A stretch of DNA of 21,590 nt from Chloroflexota bacterium (GCA_025355835.1 JANXYW010000168.1:1-21590), one strand, 5' to 3'; counted from the stretch's first letter, positions 14,109 through 21,532 are shown. The notes: a model not told the origin generated them from the letters alone. Program-made: numbers and translations.

Positions 14109-15620
14109 TTACGCCGGCGCTTCGCGCTTGCGCGGCGCGCGCTTCGGCTTCGCTTCGTCCAGCGGCGTCACGCGGCCGTTCCGGACGTCGGACATCTGGT
14201 CGCTCGGCAGGATGACGATGAACTCCGTGCCGCCCGCTTCGGAACTGACGGCGCGCACGGTGCCGCCATGCGCCTCCACGATCTCGGTCACGATCGACAG
14301 GCCCAGTCCGCTGCTGCCGCCCTTGCGCGTGCGTGCCCGGTCCACCTGGAAGAAGCGCTCGAACACACGTGGCAGATCCTCTTTCGGTATCACCGAGCCC
14401 GTGTTGTGCACGCCGATGCTGACGTGGCCGCCAGCGAGTGTCCGCGCGCTGATCGTGATCAAGCCCCCGCGTGGCGTATGCCGGACGGCGTTCTGCAGCA
14501 AGTTCGAGAACACCTGCTCCAAACGCCGCTCGTCGCCGTGCACATCGGCGATCGGTTCGACGCTCACCTTTGCTTCGAGCCCCGCATCACGGATGGCCCA
14601 CTGGAAGCGCTCGATCGTGCGCGTCAGCAGCGCCGGCAGATCGACGTGCGCGTGCTGCATCGATACCTGACCCGACTCGATCTGCGAGAGCAGCATCAGG
14701 TCGTCAACCAGGGCGCGCATACGGTTCGACTCTTCGTGAATCGTGCGGCTGTACTCCTTCACGTCGGCCGGATCGCTGACCACGCCATCCAGCATCGCCT
14801 GCGAGAACCCCTGAATCGACGTCAGTGGCGTCTTTAGTTCGTGCGAGACGTTCGCCAGCAGATCCTTCATCATCCGCTGCGACGTGTTGACCTGCGTCGC
14901 CATCTGGTTGAACGCTTCCGCCAGCCGGCCGACCTCGTCCTCGCCTTTGATGGAGATGTTCACTTCGTAGTTGCCCTGCGCCATCTGTTTCGATGCCTGC
15001 GTGATCCGCGCCAGCGGACCGGAGATCGAACGTGAGATGAAGAACGACACGATGAATGATGCCGAGAGCGCGATAGCGCCGGCGAGCGCGAGGCGCGGGA
15101 TCAGATCCAGCCACGCCGATGACAGCTTGTTCTGCGGGATGGCCACGATGCCGTCGTACACGGTCGCGGCGAACGAAGCATCTTCGGGGCGCGGCCGCGC
15201 GTCGAACAGCGTAAGGTGCGTGTTGTCGCCGTCGTAGTCCGCCCAGTGATACGCAATACCGCCCGCCTGCGCGGACTTCACGCGATTCCCGGCGAATGAC
15301 AGGATGTATTTCCCCGTCAGCGCCTCGCCTTCGCTATCGAACGCGACCTGCAGATCTTGATCGAGCAGCAGGATCCGCACGTCGGAATCAGCCGCGCGCT
15401 GCCGCAATTCAACTTTTACTTCATCGAGTGAGCGTCCCGCACCAAGGAGCCGCGCCACGCGGTCGTTCAGTGGTTCAGCCAGACGGCCGTAGCGTTCGCG
15501 CGCCGTCTCCTGTTGCTGATCGCGCAGAAGAAACAGCGCGCCCGCGCCCGCGAGGAACACCGCCAGCGCGACGACCAGCGTGAACGAGACGATGAGCCGG
15601 GCTCTAAGACTCCCCAGCAT
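14109..15620 (-). CDS. Membrane sensor histidine kinase
   Basis: This 503-residue HK has a transmembrane helix at ~8-32, an extracytoplasmic sensor region ~33-171, a second helix ~172-196, and HAMP ~197-250. HisKA carries phospho-acceptor His260 in LLANVSHELKTP, and the ATPase domain has an N-box with Asn377 (NLLQNAVRH). The G1 box reads HNTGSVIP: the usual Asp is Asn406 and the second Gly is Val410. G2 is normal (SSGLGLSI). A basic tail (PKRAPRKREAPA) follows. The gene overlaps the response regulator by 17 bp, so they are one operon and cognate partners. The signal is unknown. The G1 change is seen in other kinases and need not abolish activity. Confidence 0.93.
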   Translation of the reverse strand: MLGSLRARLIVSFTLVVALAVFLAGAGALFLLRDQQQETARERYGRLAEPLNDRVARLLGAGRSLDEVKVELRQRAADSDVRILLLDQDLQVAFDSEGEALTGKYILSFAGNRVKSAQAGGIAYHWADYDGDNTHLTLFDARPRPEDASFAATVYDGIVAIPQNKLSSAWLDLIPRLALAGAIALSASFIVSFFISRSISGPLARITQASKQMAQGNYEVNISIKGEDEVGRLAEAFNQMATQVNTSQRMMKDLLANVSHELKTPLTSIQGFSQAMLDGVVSDPADVKEYSRTIHEESNRMRALVDDLMLLSQIESGQVSMQHAHVDLPALLTRTIERFQWAIRDAGLEAKVSVEPIADVHGDERRLEQVFSNLLQNAVRHTPRGGLITISARTLAGGHVSIGVHNTGSVIPKEDLPRVFERFFQVDRARTRKGGSSGLGLSIVTEIVEAHGGTVRAVSSEAGGTEFIVILPSDQMSDVRNGRVTPLDEAKPKRAPRKREAPA

Positions 15621-16296
15621 CGCTTTCCACCACGAGCTTGTAGCCGACGCCCCACACAGTCCGGATCTTCACCGAAGACTCGCCGAGCTTTTCGCGTAGC
15701 CACGCGACGTGCACGTCGATGGTCCGTGAGTCGCCGTAGTAGTCCGTGCCCCACACCAGCCGCAACAGCTTCTCACGATCGAGCACGTTGCCCTTATGCT
15801 GCGCGAACGCCGTCAGAAGATCGAATTCCTTCGCGCGCAGCGTCAGCGACTGACCGTCAAGCGTCGCCTCGCGGCTCGCGGCATCAATCCGCAAACCGCC
15901 GGCCTCGATGACTTCGGGTACGTCGCGTTCGCCCTGGGAGCGCCGCAGCACGGCTTTCACGCGCGCAACCAGCTCGCGCGGATTGAACGGCTTCGACATA
16001 TAGTCGTCGGCGCCGATCTCCAGGCCGATGATGCGGTCGATATCGTCGCCGCGCGCGGTGAGGATGATGACGGGAACGTTGCTGGTCTTGCGGAGTTCTT
16101 TGCAGACGGTGAGGCCGTCCATCTCCGGCATCATGATGTCCAGCACGATCAGGTCCGGCCGAACGGCCTTCGCCTTCTCCAGCGCCTGCTTGCCATCATG
16201 CGCCGCCTCGACGTGAAACCCCTCGTTGTTGAGGTAGAGGCGCGCGAGTTGGACGATGTTCTTTTCATCATCGACGACGAGGATAGTAGCCGGCAT
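15604..16296 (-). CDS. OmpR/PhoB-family response regulator
   Basis: This 230-residue regulator has a receiver domain 1-~120 with acidic pocket Asp9-Asp10, phospho-acceptor Asp53 in LIVLDIMMPEMDG, Thr in ILTARG and Lys in MSKPF. A winged-helix DNA-binding domain follows (LTLRAKEFDLLTAFAQHKG, RTIDVHVAWLREKLG, WGVGYKL). It controls transcription when phosphorylated by the adjoining kinase. It is first in a minus-strand run of five genes. Upstream there is a tatact -10-like hexamer and a dyad with three gcaagcg half-sites that could be an autoregulatory or third-party operator. Confidence 0.95.
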   Translation of the reverse strand: MPATILVVDDEKNIVQLARLYLNNEGFHVEAAHDGKQALEKAKAVRPDLIVLDIMMPEMDGLTVCKELRKTSNVPVIILTARGDDIDRIIGLEIGADDYMSKPFNPRELVARVKAVLRRSQGERDVPEVIEAGGLRIDAASREATLDGQSLTLRAKEFDLLTAFAQHKGNVLDREKLLRLVWGTDYYGDSRTIDVHVAWLREKLGESSVKIRTVWGVGYKLVVESDAGES

Positions 16297-16329
16297 GGGC
16301 GCTCAGCTTTCTCTTGGTTGGCCGCGCCC

Positions 16330-16335
16330 AGTATA
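16330..16335 (-). promoter_or_regulatory. -10 hexamer for the response-regulator operon
   Basis: The sequence tatact on the minus strand lies 34 bp before the response regulator ATG. No recognisable -35 lies at the right spacing; that position is occupied by the dyad at 16342-16366, consistent with a regulated promoter. Confidence 0.45.
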
Positions 16336-16341
16336 AGCGGA

Positions 16342-16426
16342 GAGCAAGCGGGCGGATCGCTTGCTCACTCCCTGCCTCAAGATGTCACACCCTACGCCTG
16401 AGTTTAGACGTGCAAGCGATCCGCCC
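16342..16426. promoter_or_regulatory. Nested inverted repeats with three gcaagcg half-sites
   Basis: A 9-bp dyad (gagcaagcg, 16342-16350, and cgcttgctc, 16358-16366) has a 7-bp spacer. A second, perfect 15-bp inverted repeat pairs 16350-16364 with 16412-16426. The two structures share bases and cannot form together. The first overlaps the expected -35 region of the response regulator promoter. Confidence 0.6.
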
Positions 16427-16470
16427 ACACCATCACCGTATCTTCGGCATATCAACGGTCTGCTAGAAGA

Positions 16471-16491
16471 GTGTTAACCACCGGTAAACAC
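16471..16491. promoter_or_regulatory. 21-bp near-palindrome, operator-like
   Basis: The arms gtgttaacca and cggtaaacac around a central c match at 8 of 10 positions. The size and symmetry suit a dimeric repressor site. It directly abuts the 131-bp hairpin element; the regulator is unknown. Confidence 0.35.
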
Positions 16492-16621
16492 GAACCTGCC
16501 TGGAGAGCGCTGCCGCCTCATGCCTGGTCAGTCGTCCCGAATCGCCAGCGGCACGAAATGGAGCGGCGCACCGCCCCGACGCCTCGCGCTGCGCTCCGAA
16601 CACCGGCGCCAGGCAGGTTCG
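16491..16621. other. 131-bp element closed by perfect 13-bp inverted repeat
   Basis: The sequence cgaacctgcctgg (16491-16503) pairs perfectly with ccaggcaggttcg (16609-16621), enclosing 105 bp that hold further small hairpins such as gcgg-cgca-ccgc. It could be a structured RNA, a leader element for the downstream small gene, or a tiny non-autonomous mobile element; no target-site duplication is visible. I do not recognise it as a known riboswitch, SRP, 6S or tmRNA. Confidence 0.55.
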
Positions 16622-16808
16622 GTAGCCCTTTTGAAGCTCAATTGACGTTACCCGCAAGAATCTTCCGCTGGGGCTGTAACATTCCGCACCAAGCGGCGTT
16701 TGGATACCGGCGAGCACTCAGAATCGTACGGGAACCCGCTTCCGAACGAACATGGGTGCAGGCACCATGACAGATTTCAGGGTTTCCGCCGACTCTGGAA
16801 GTAAGGCT

Positions 16809-17006
16809 ATGAAGATGACCACCAAGACTCCCACAAACATCACCACGCTCGAAGAAGCGGCTTCCGCTCGCTGGCTCACCGCCACACTCGAGAAGGCCCG
16901 CATCGACGTCCAGAGCGTGCCCACAGCCGAGGCCGTCGACCGCATCCGCGAACGGGTGCTGGGCGTCGCCCCTTCGCGCAAGGCGGAGCGCTCGATCGCC
17001 GCGTAG
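16809..17006 (+). CDS. Small protein of unknown function (65 aa)
   Basis: Starting at ATG 16809, preceded by ggaag at a usable distance, the protein is 65 residues. The in-frame ATGs at 16752 and 16767 have no Shine-Dalgarno. The sequence has a short polar N-terminus, then a predicted helix (LEEAASARWLTATLEKARI) and a second helix with TAEAVDRIRERVLGV, and ends in a basic then small-residue tail. It is not membrane-bound. It resembles no family I can name. The regular amphipathic helices and GC-rich third positions suggest a real gene. It ends 119 bp before the secreted protease, which has its own promoter. Confidence 0.5.
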   Translation: MKMTTKTPTNITTLEEAASARWLTATLEKARIDVQSVPTAEAVDRIRERVLGVAPSRKAERSIAA

Positions 17007-17067
17007 TAGCACACAGCGTACGAGATACAGGCGCGGCGCCCGAGTGGCGCTCATTGACGGACCGCGA

Positions 17068-17096
17068 TTGACAACCTGTTGGCACCGCCGCATACT
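17068..17096 (+). promoter_or_regulatory. Sigma-70-type promoter of the protease gene
   Basis: A perfect -35 ttgaca (17068-17073), a 17-bp spacer and -10 catact (17091-17096) point to transcription starting near 17103, giving a leader of about 23 bases before GTG 17126. Confidence 0.7.
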
Positions 17097-17125
17097 CGCA
17101 GCACGTAAGACTCGGGAGTGACGCC

Positions 17126-18616
17126 GTGAAGTTTTGGCATCTGCTCGTCCTCACGGTGATCGTCGTTTCTGCCGGCGTCATCTGGGGCGTCGGCGGCGGC
17201 GGCGTCGCCGCCCAACGGTCGGAGGTCATCCCCGGCCGGTACATTGTGATCCTTGAGCCGGGCGCCTCGCCCGATGCGGTCGCCGCTGGCCATCACCTCG
17301 CTCCCGACCACGTGTTCCGCAGCGCCCTCAACGGTTTCAGCGTCGCCGTCGGCGCGTCCGAATTGCAGGCGCTCACCCGGGACCCCCGCGTCAACAACGT
17401 CGTGCCGGACCGCGCGATGCATGCCTTCCCGGTGTCCGTCGGCGCTGCTCCGATCGTAGAGCCGCTGGCAGTGGCGGCCGCGCTCCCGAACAGCATAGAC
17501 CGGGTGGACGCGGAAGGCGCGGCGCTCGCGTCGCCGCCGGCCATCGCCATCATCGACACCGGCATCGATTTCACGCGCCCCGAGTTGAACGTCGCCGGCG
17601 GCGTCAGTTTCATCAAGGGCAACAGCACCGGGCAGGATGACAACGGCCACGGTACGCACGTCTCCGGCACCGCCGCGGGGCGGGTGATGGGCACCGGCTT
17701 CCGTGGCGTCGCACCGGGCGTGCCGCTGTACGCGGTGAAGGTGCTGAACAGCTCCGGCAGCGGTTCGTGGTCCACCGTGATCTCCGGCGTTGACTGGGTG
17801 ACGAATAACGCCGCCAGCAAGGGGATTCGCGTAGCGAACATGAGCCTCGGCGGTACGGGCAGTAACAGCGCGAACTGCGGCGTCTCCGGCTCGACAGTCG
17901 TGGATCCGCTGCACCGGGCCATCTGCAACTCCGTTCAGGCCGGCGTCGTCTACGCCGTGGCCGCTGGCAACTCCGCGTCCGACGCGTCGGGCTTCGTGCC
18001 GGCCGCCTACCCCGAGGTTGTCGCAGTATCTGCCGTCGGCGACAGTGACGGACGCGGAGGCCACGCCGGACCCGCAACGTCGTATGGCGCCGACGACACG
18101 TTCGCCACCTTCAGCAACTTCGGCAGCAGCGTCCGACTCGCCGCCCCCGGGGTCGATATCCTCTCGACGGTACCGACGGGCAATTGTCAGCTCTGCAACC
18201 CCTCGGGCTATGGCCTGCTCAGCGGTACCAGCATGGCGTCGCCGCACGTGAGCGGCGCGCTCGCCTTGTATATCGCGCTCCACGCCGGAGTCTCGACGAC
18301 GGGATCCGCCGGCACGATCTCGCCCGCGGCGCTCGGCCTCATCGCGCAGGCCAAGCCGCAGTCGGACTTCTGCGGATTCACCGGCGATCCGGGTTCTGAG
18401 CCGTTCCTCTACGTTGGGCAGCCGGACACGGACTGCGGTGCGCTGACGGCCCCCACCCCGACGCCCGCGCCGCCCACGGCGACTCCGACCGCTACGTCCA
18501 CACCGGGTGGCCCGCCGAACACGCCGACAGCGACGCCCACGCAGGCGCCCCCGACCCCCTCGCCGACGCCCACTGTGTGTCCGCCTGGCAAGGTCAAGCA
18601 GGGCAGGTGCGTCTAA
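17126..18616 (+). CDS. Secreted subtilisin-like serine protease (S8)
   Basis: This 496-residue exported protease starts at GTG 17126, with gggag 7 bp upstream. A signal peptide or N-terminal helix (~5-29, ending VAAQ) is followed by an inhibitor-I9-like propeptide (~38-102, RYIVILEPGASPDAV). The catalytic triad is complete: Asp144 in AIIDTGID, His175 in DNGHGTHVSG, Ser369 in LLSGTSMASPHVSG, with oxyanion Asn282 in AAGNSASD. After the catalytic domain there is a Pro/Thr-rich linker (~441-483) and a short end CPPGKVKQGRCV with two Cys. The linker is typical of extracellular proteins; the tail could be a tiny disulfide loop for surface attachment, which is inference. The role would be extracellular protein breakdown. 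Confidence 0.95.
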   Translation: MKFWHLLVLTVIVVSAGVIWGVGGGGVAAQRSEVIPGRYIVILEPGASPDAVAAGHHLAPDHVFRSALNGFSVAVGASELQALTRDPRVNNVVPDRAMHAFPVSVGAAPIVEPLAVAAALPNSIDRVDAEGAALASPPAIAIIDTGIDFTRPELNVAGGVSFIKGNSTGQDDNGHGTHVSGTAAGRVMGTGFRGVAPGVPLYAVKVLNSSGSGSWSTVISGVDWVTNNAASKGIRVANMSLGGTGSNSANCGVSGSTVVDPLHRAICNSVQAGVVYAVAAGNSASDASGFVPAAYPEVVAVSAVGDSDGRGGHAGPATSYGADDTFATFSNFGSSVRLAAPGVDILSTVPTGNCQLCNPSGYGLLSGTSMASPHVSGALALYIALHAGVSTTGSAGTISPAALGLIAQAKPQSDFCGFTGDPGSEPFLYVGQPDTDCGALTAPTPTPAPPTATPTATSTPGGPPNTPTATPTQAPPTPSPTPTVCPPGKVKQGRCV

Positions 18617-18800
18617 GCGCCGATCCAACGTACTCGTGGCGCCCGCCGAAAACGGACCGGCTCCAGCGCATGGTCATTGGCGCTGTCCGTAAGCGCGGGC
18701 TCAGCGCGCCTCAACTCGTCTCCACTACGTGGGCGCAGCTCTAGCCGGACGCAGCGTTGCGCCCGCGCGCATCATCTACGCCTCCCGAGGCGCCGCGCCG

Positions 18801-18830
18801 CTGACGCGCGCGTGATCGCGCCGATATACT
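18801..18830 (+). promoter_or_regulatory. Candidate promoter of MFS gene
   Basis: The -35 ctgacg (18801-18806), an 18-bp spacer and -10 tatact (18825-18830) lie about 46 bp before the TTG start. The rest of the 260-bp gap between the protease and the transporter shows only a weak 6-bp hairpin (18664-18685). Confidence 0.55.
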
Positions 18831-18876
18831 CGCGCCATCCGCTCCGTAGCATCACCGGAGCCAGCGCGAGGAAGCC

Positions 18877-20100
18877 TTGAAGCTCGAGACCTGGGAGAAG
18901 AATCTGTACGCCGTCTGGGTGTCGCAGTTTCTTGCGCTCATGGGCGCCAACCTCGTCTTCCCGTTCATTCCGTTCTTCGTGAAGGATCTCGGCATCAAGA
19001 GCGATTCCGATGCGGCGCTCTGGTCCGGCGTACTGGCGACGGCAACGGGCGCGATGCTCTTCATCTCGTCGCCGCTGTGGGGCTCGCTTTCTGACCGGTT
19101 CGGCCGCAAGAACATGCTGCTGCGGGCGTACGCCGGCGCTACCGTCACGATCACGGCGCAGGCGATCGTGCAGAGCGTCTGGCAGCTGCTGGCACTCCGC
19201 GCGTTGCAGGGCTTCTTCGTCGGTACGATACCTGCCGCGACGGCGCTGATCGCCGGCGGCACACCGCCGCGGCGCATGGCCTACGCGCTGGGTCTGGTGC
19301 AGATGGCCGTATTCACCTCACAGACCGTCGGCCCCGTCGTCGGGGGGCTGATGGCCAGCGTCGTTGGCTTCCGCACAACGTTCGCCCTGGGTGGGCTGAT
19401 GTACGTCGTTTCGTTCTTCGTGTGCCTCGTGTTCGTGAAGGAAGATTTCCAGCGGCCGGAGCCGGGGCAACGCGTCTCGTACGTCGAGAACCTGCGCACG
19501 GTGATGCGCGTGCCGACGATGCTGCTCCTGATCACGGTGATGTTTCTCGTGAGCTCGGCGGGAGTGTTCGTGCGCCCCGTCGTGCCGCTGCTGGTGAAGT
19601 CGTTCTCGCACTCCGGTGTGGAGGCGAAGTCCGGATTCGTCTTCGCGGCCATCGCCCTGACGAGCGCCATCGCGGCGGTCGTGTCGGGCCGCATCGCCGA
19701 GCGCACGGGATACCGCAACGCACTTATCGTCGCGGCACTCGGCGCGGGCGTGGCGTACGCGCTCGTCGGGGCCGCATACTCCTTGCCGCCGCTGCTGCTG
19801 CTGATGGCGCTCGTCGGCGTCTTCAGCGGTGCGATGATCCCGATGGTCAACGCGCTGATCGGCGCCAGCGCGCCGGAAGGAAAACACGGCTCGGCCTTCG
19901 GGCTCGTCGGCAGCGCGCAGGCGCTGAGCTTTGCCGTCGCGCCGCTACTGGGCGGCATCACCGCGCAGCAGCTTGGCATCCACGCCGGCTTCCCCATCGT
20001 CGGCGCGCTGCTGGTTGCGGTGGCCGCCCTTGTCTGGCTCACCGTGCGCGAGCCCGCGGCGCTCGTCTTCGACGAGGCGGACGATGCGCCTGCGGTTTAG
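18877..20100 (+). CDS. MFS transporter, drug efflux type
   Basis: This 407-residue major facilitator has about 12 hydrophobic helices. The loop between helices 2 and 3 carries motif A, GSLSDRFGRK, at 69-78. Helix 4/5 has the antiporter-type Gly/Pro pattern (TVGPVVGGLMAS), the motif C region that marks H+-coupled drug exporters. The start is TTG at 18877 with gagga just upstream, fitting METWEKN-like starts of relatives. It sits in the cytoplasmic membrane and probably exports small organic compounds; the substrate is unknown. It has its own promoter and no obvious regulator gene beside it. Confidence 0.92.
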   Translation: MKLETWEKNLYAVWVSQFLALMGANLVFPFIPFFVKDLGIKSDSDAALWSGVLATATGAMLFISSPLWGSLSDRFGRKNMLLRAYAGATVTITAQAIVQSVWQLLALRALQGFFVGTIPAATALIAGGTPPRRMAYALGLVQMAVFTSQTVGPVVGGLMASVVGFRTTFALGGLMYVVSFFVCLVFVKEDFQRPEPGQRVSYVENLRTVMRVPTMLLLITVMFLVSSAGVFVRPVVPLLVKSFSHSGVEAKSGFVFAAIALTSAIAAVVSGRIAERTGYRNALIVAALGAGVAYALVGAAYSLPPLLLLMALVGVFSGAMIPMVNALIGASAPEGKHGSAFGLVGSAQALSFAVAPLLGGITAQQLGIHAGFPIVGALLVAVAALVWLTVREPAALVFDEADDAPAV

Positions 20101-20363
20101 CTCCTCAACATCACCACCAACTGGCTCTCATTGTGTTCTTCTATGACTCGTGCCTGCGGGGATAGAGGGCATCGAACCGCAGTTTCGTGTTTTTCTCTTG
20201 GTGCCGGTACCATGTGGATCGAACCGGGCCATGGCAGTTCGTGCGGACGTGGCCAAGGCGAGCTTAGCAGGGATTGAGGCGATCGCCGAACCCGCGCTGT
20301 CACGCCTTTCCGGCCTGCGTGTACTAGCCCTCGCTGCGCAGGTCCATCCGCTAGCATCAAGCG

Positions 20364-20891
20364 ATGCCGAACGCTGATCTCACCTTTTGCCCGCGCTGCG
20401 CTGAACGCCTCGAATGGCGCGGTGTCGAGTATCCCGATGTGTTGCACCCGGTGTGCACGAAATGCGGCTTCATCCTCTGGCAGAACGTGAGGCCTTCAGT
20501 CGATGCGCTGATCGTGAGGGGCGAGGCGCCGCACGTGGAAGTGCTGCTCGGGCGCCAATCCGCCGCGCGCGCGCATGGCCAGTGGGGCATCCCGGGCGGA
20601 TTCCTCAGCGTCGGCGATCGCATCGAGACGGCACTGATCCGCGAATGCCGCCGCGAGATGGGGATCGAGGTGTTGATCGGCGATCTCGTGGGCGCGTTCG
20701 AGGCCATGTTCTACGACGTCCCGATGGTCGACCTCATCTACGCCTGCACCATCGCCTCTGGCGAACCGCGCGCCGCCGACCTGATCGACGAAGTCCGCTG
20801 GTTTCCGCTCGGCGATCCGCCGCCGCTAGCGCTCGAGATCGAGCGCGACGCGATGGACGTGCTAAGGCGAAAGCTAGACGTTTCGCTCTGA
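20364..20891 (+). CDS. Zinc-ribbon Nudix hydrolase
   Basis: This 175-residue protein has an N-terminal zinc ribbon (Cys9, Cys12, Cys31, Cys34), as in the NudC-like and ADP-ribose pyrophosphatase-like group. The Nudix box from Gly79 to Ile101 reads as GX5[D]X7RECRREMGI. Two consensus positions differ: the Glu after GX5 is Asp85, and the first Glu of the EE pair is Arg97, while Glu94 and Glu98 are kept. Hydrolysis of a nucleoside diphosphate linked to another group is expected, with changed metal binding possible. No Shine-Dalgarno is visible before ATG 20364, so it may be leaderless. The 263-bp gap upstream shows nothing convincing. It converges on the RelE-like gene with a 6-bp gap. Confidence 0.9.
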   Translation: MPNADLTFCPRCAERLEWRGVEYPDVLHPVCTKCGFILWQNVRPSVDALIVRGEAPHVEVLLGRQSAARAHGQWGIPGGFLSVGDRIETALIRECRREMGIEVLIGDLVGAFEAMFYDVPMVDLIYACTIASGEPRAADLIDEVRWFPLGDPPPLALEIERDAMDVLRRKLDVSL

Positions 20892-20897
20892 GTTGCG

Positions 20898-21173
20898 CTA
20901 TGGGCTCCGATAGACATCTTTGTGGTTGCAGCATGTTCGGAGCGTAACCACAGACCCATCGATCGTCAGACTCATCACCTGGTTGTCGGTGGCGTGCGCG
21001 CCGCGAATGTCGCCGACACCTTCCAGCCTGTGCACGCGAAGCGATGGATAGTAGATATCCTCAGCCATCATCCTGAGGGCCCGCTTGATCGAGTTACGCT
21101 CCGCGTCGCCCTTCTTGGCGTACGACCTCCTGAACTCGCCCGTCTGGATGATCTTAGTCGGTTTGAGCGGCAT
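20898..21173 (-). CDS. RelE/ParE-superfamily toxin
   Basis: This is 91 residues from ATG 21173; ATG 21185 would add four. The pattern TGEFRRSYAKKG, then RALRMMAEDIYYPSLRVHRLEGVGDIRGAHATDNQVMSLTI in pieces, and the end LRTCCNHKDVYRSP match small RelE-type mRNA interferases: basic helix pair, then a four-stranded sheet ending in a His and Tyr. The putative antitoxin gene overlaps its start by 20 bp. RelE toxins cut mRNA at the ribosome; this member keeps the C-terminal His/Tyr-Arg cluster, so activity is plausible. It abuts the Nudix gene tail to tail. Confidence 0.78.
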   Translation of the reverse strand: MPLKPTKIIQTGEFRRSYAKKGDAERNSIKRALRMMAEDIYYPSLRVHRLEGVGDIRGAHATDNQVMSLTIDGSVVTLRTCCNHKDVYRSP

Positions 21174-21435
21174 CGGAAGCTTCATCCAACTGTTGGATAA
21201 GGTCGTTGATGTCGTCGGTCTCGTAGACGTTGCCGGCAAGGATGTCGAGATCGGCGAGCATTTCCTTCCGGCGCCACGTCTCCGTCCAATAGTTCGGCTG
21301 GGTGCCATGACGCATGGAAAATGGCAGGGCGTACACGCGCTGCCTGGGAGCGGCATTGGATCCCGTTAGGGATGATACGAAAGAGTAGTTGGCGGTACCC
21401 GAACCCTGGAGGCTGACGGTCATTGTGTCGGTCAT
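21154..21435 (-). CDS. Putative antitoxin of the RelE-like toxin
   Basis: This 93-residue protein starts at ATG 21435, with gagg 6 bp upstream; the in-frame ATG 21507 lies in repeat sequence and is rejected. The C-terminal third (WRRKEMLADLDILAGNVYET then DDINDLIQQLDE) looks like toxin-binding tails of small antitoxins. The N-terminal part (TVSLQGSGTANYSFVSSLTG) does not show a clear ribbon-helix-helix, AbrB or Phd DNA-binding motif. Position before the toxin with overlap is the classic antitoxin-toxin order. The identity rests mainly on context. Confidence 0.6.
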   Translation of the reverse strand: MTDTMTVSLQGSGTANYSFVSSLTGSNAAPRQRVYALPFSMRHGTQPNYWTETWRRKEMLADLDILAGNVYETDDINDLIQQLDEASDAAQTD

Positions 21436-21505
21436 CGCTGGCCTCGCGTCTTCCGCTGTCTCGATTGCGCACTCGGTGGCGCTGCGGCGACCCTCCACCA
21501 TCCCC

Positions 21506-21532
21506 ATCTGTGCAATCTGCGTAATCTACGGT
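21506..21532. repeat. Nonamer array (3 x 9 bp) after fabF stop
   Basis: Units atctgtgca, atctgcgta and atctacggt are in perfect register. The array starts 4 bp after the fabF stop codon (minus strand). It aligns over 27 bp and in the same orientation with the array at 4921-4947, mostly differing by C/T changes. Confidence 0.75.

Larger units (their letters stand above)
16297..16808. other. 512-bp gene-free region with hairpins
   Basis: No convincing coding region lies here; short frames on both strands lack family features and start signals. The stretch separates divergent genes and holds a -10-like hexamer, a triple half-site dyad (16342-16426), a 21-bp near-palindrome (16471-16491) and a 131-bp element bounded by perfect 13-bp inverted repeats (16491-16621). 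Confidence 0.6.

Noticed and set aside
13902..14837. A 311-codon plus-strand frame opposite the sensor kinase
   Set aside because: The same reasoning applies: no family signal, and it overlaps two well-supported minus-strand genes.
16491..16621. Known riboswitch, SRP RNA or tmRNA
   Set aside because: I compared by eye with the core motifs of TPP, c-di-AMP, cobalamin and SAM elements and of SRP RNA, and found no match. Only an unclassified structured element can be claimed.
17051..18628. A 525-codon open frame on the minus strand covering the whole protease gene
   Set aside because: It is longer than the protease frame but its product is Arg/Gly-rich without any fold or motif, while the plus strand has a complete subtilase with signal peptide, triad, promoter and RBS. 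It is a shadow caused by high GC.
20101..20363. A gene or RNA between the MFS and Nudix genes
   Set aside because: Short frames lack start signals and family features; no hairpin or tRNA-like pattern was found.
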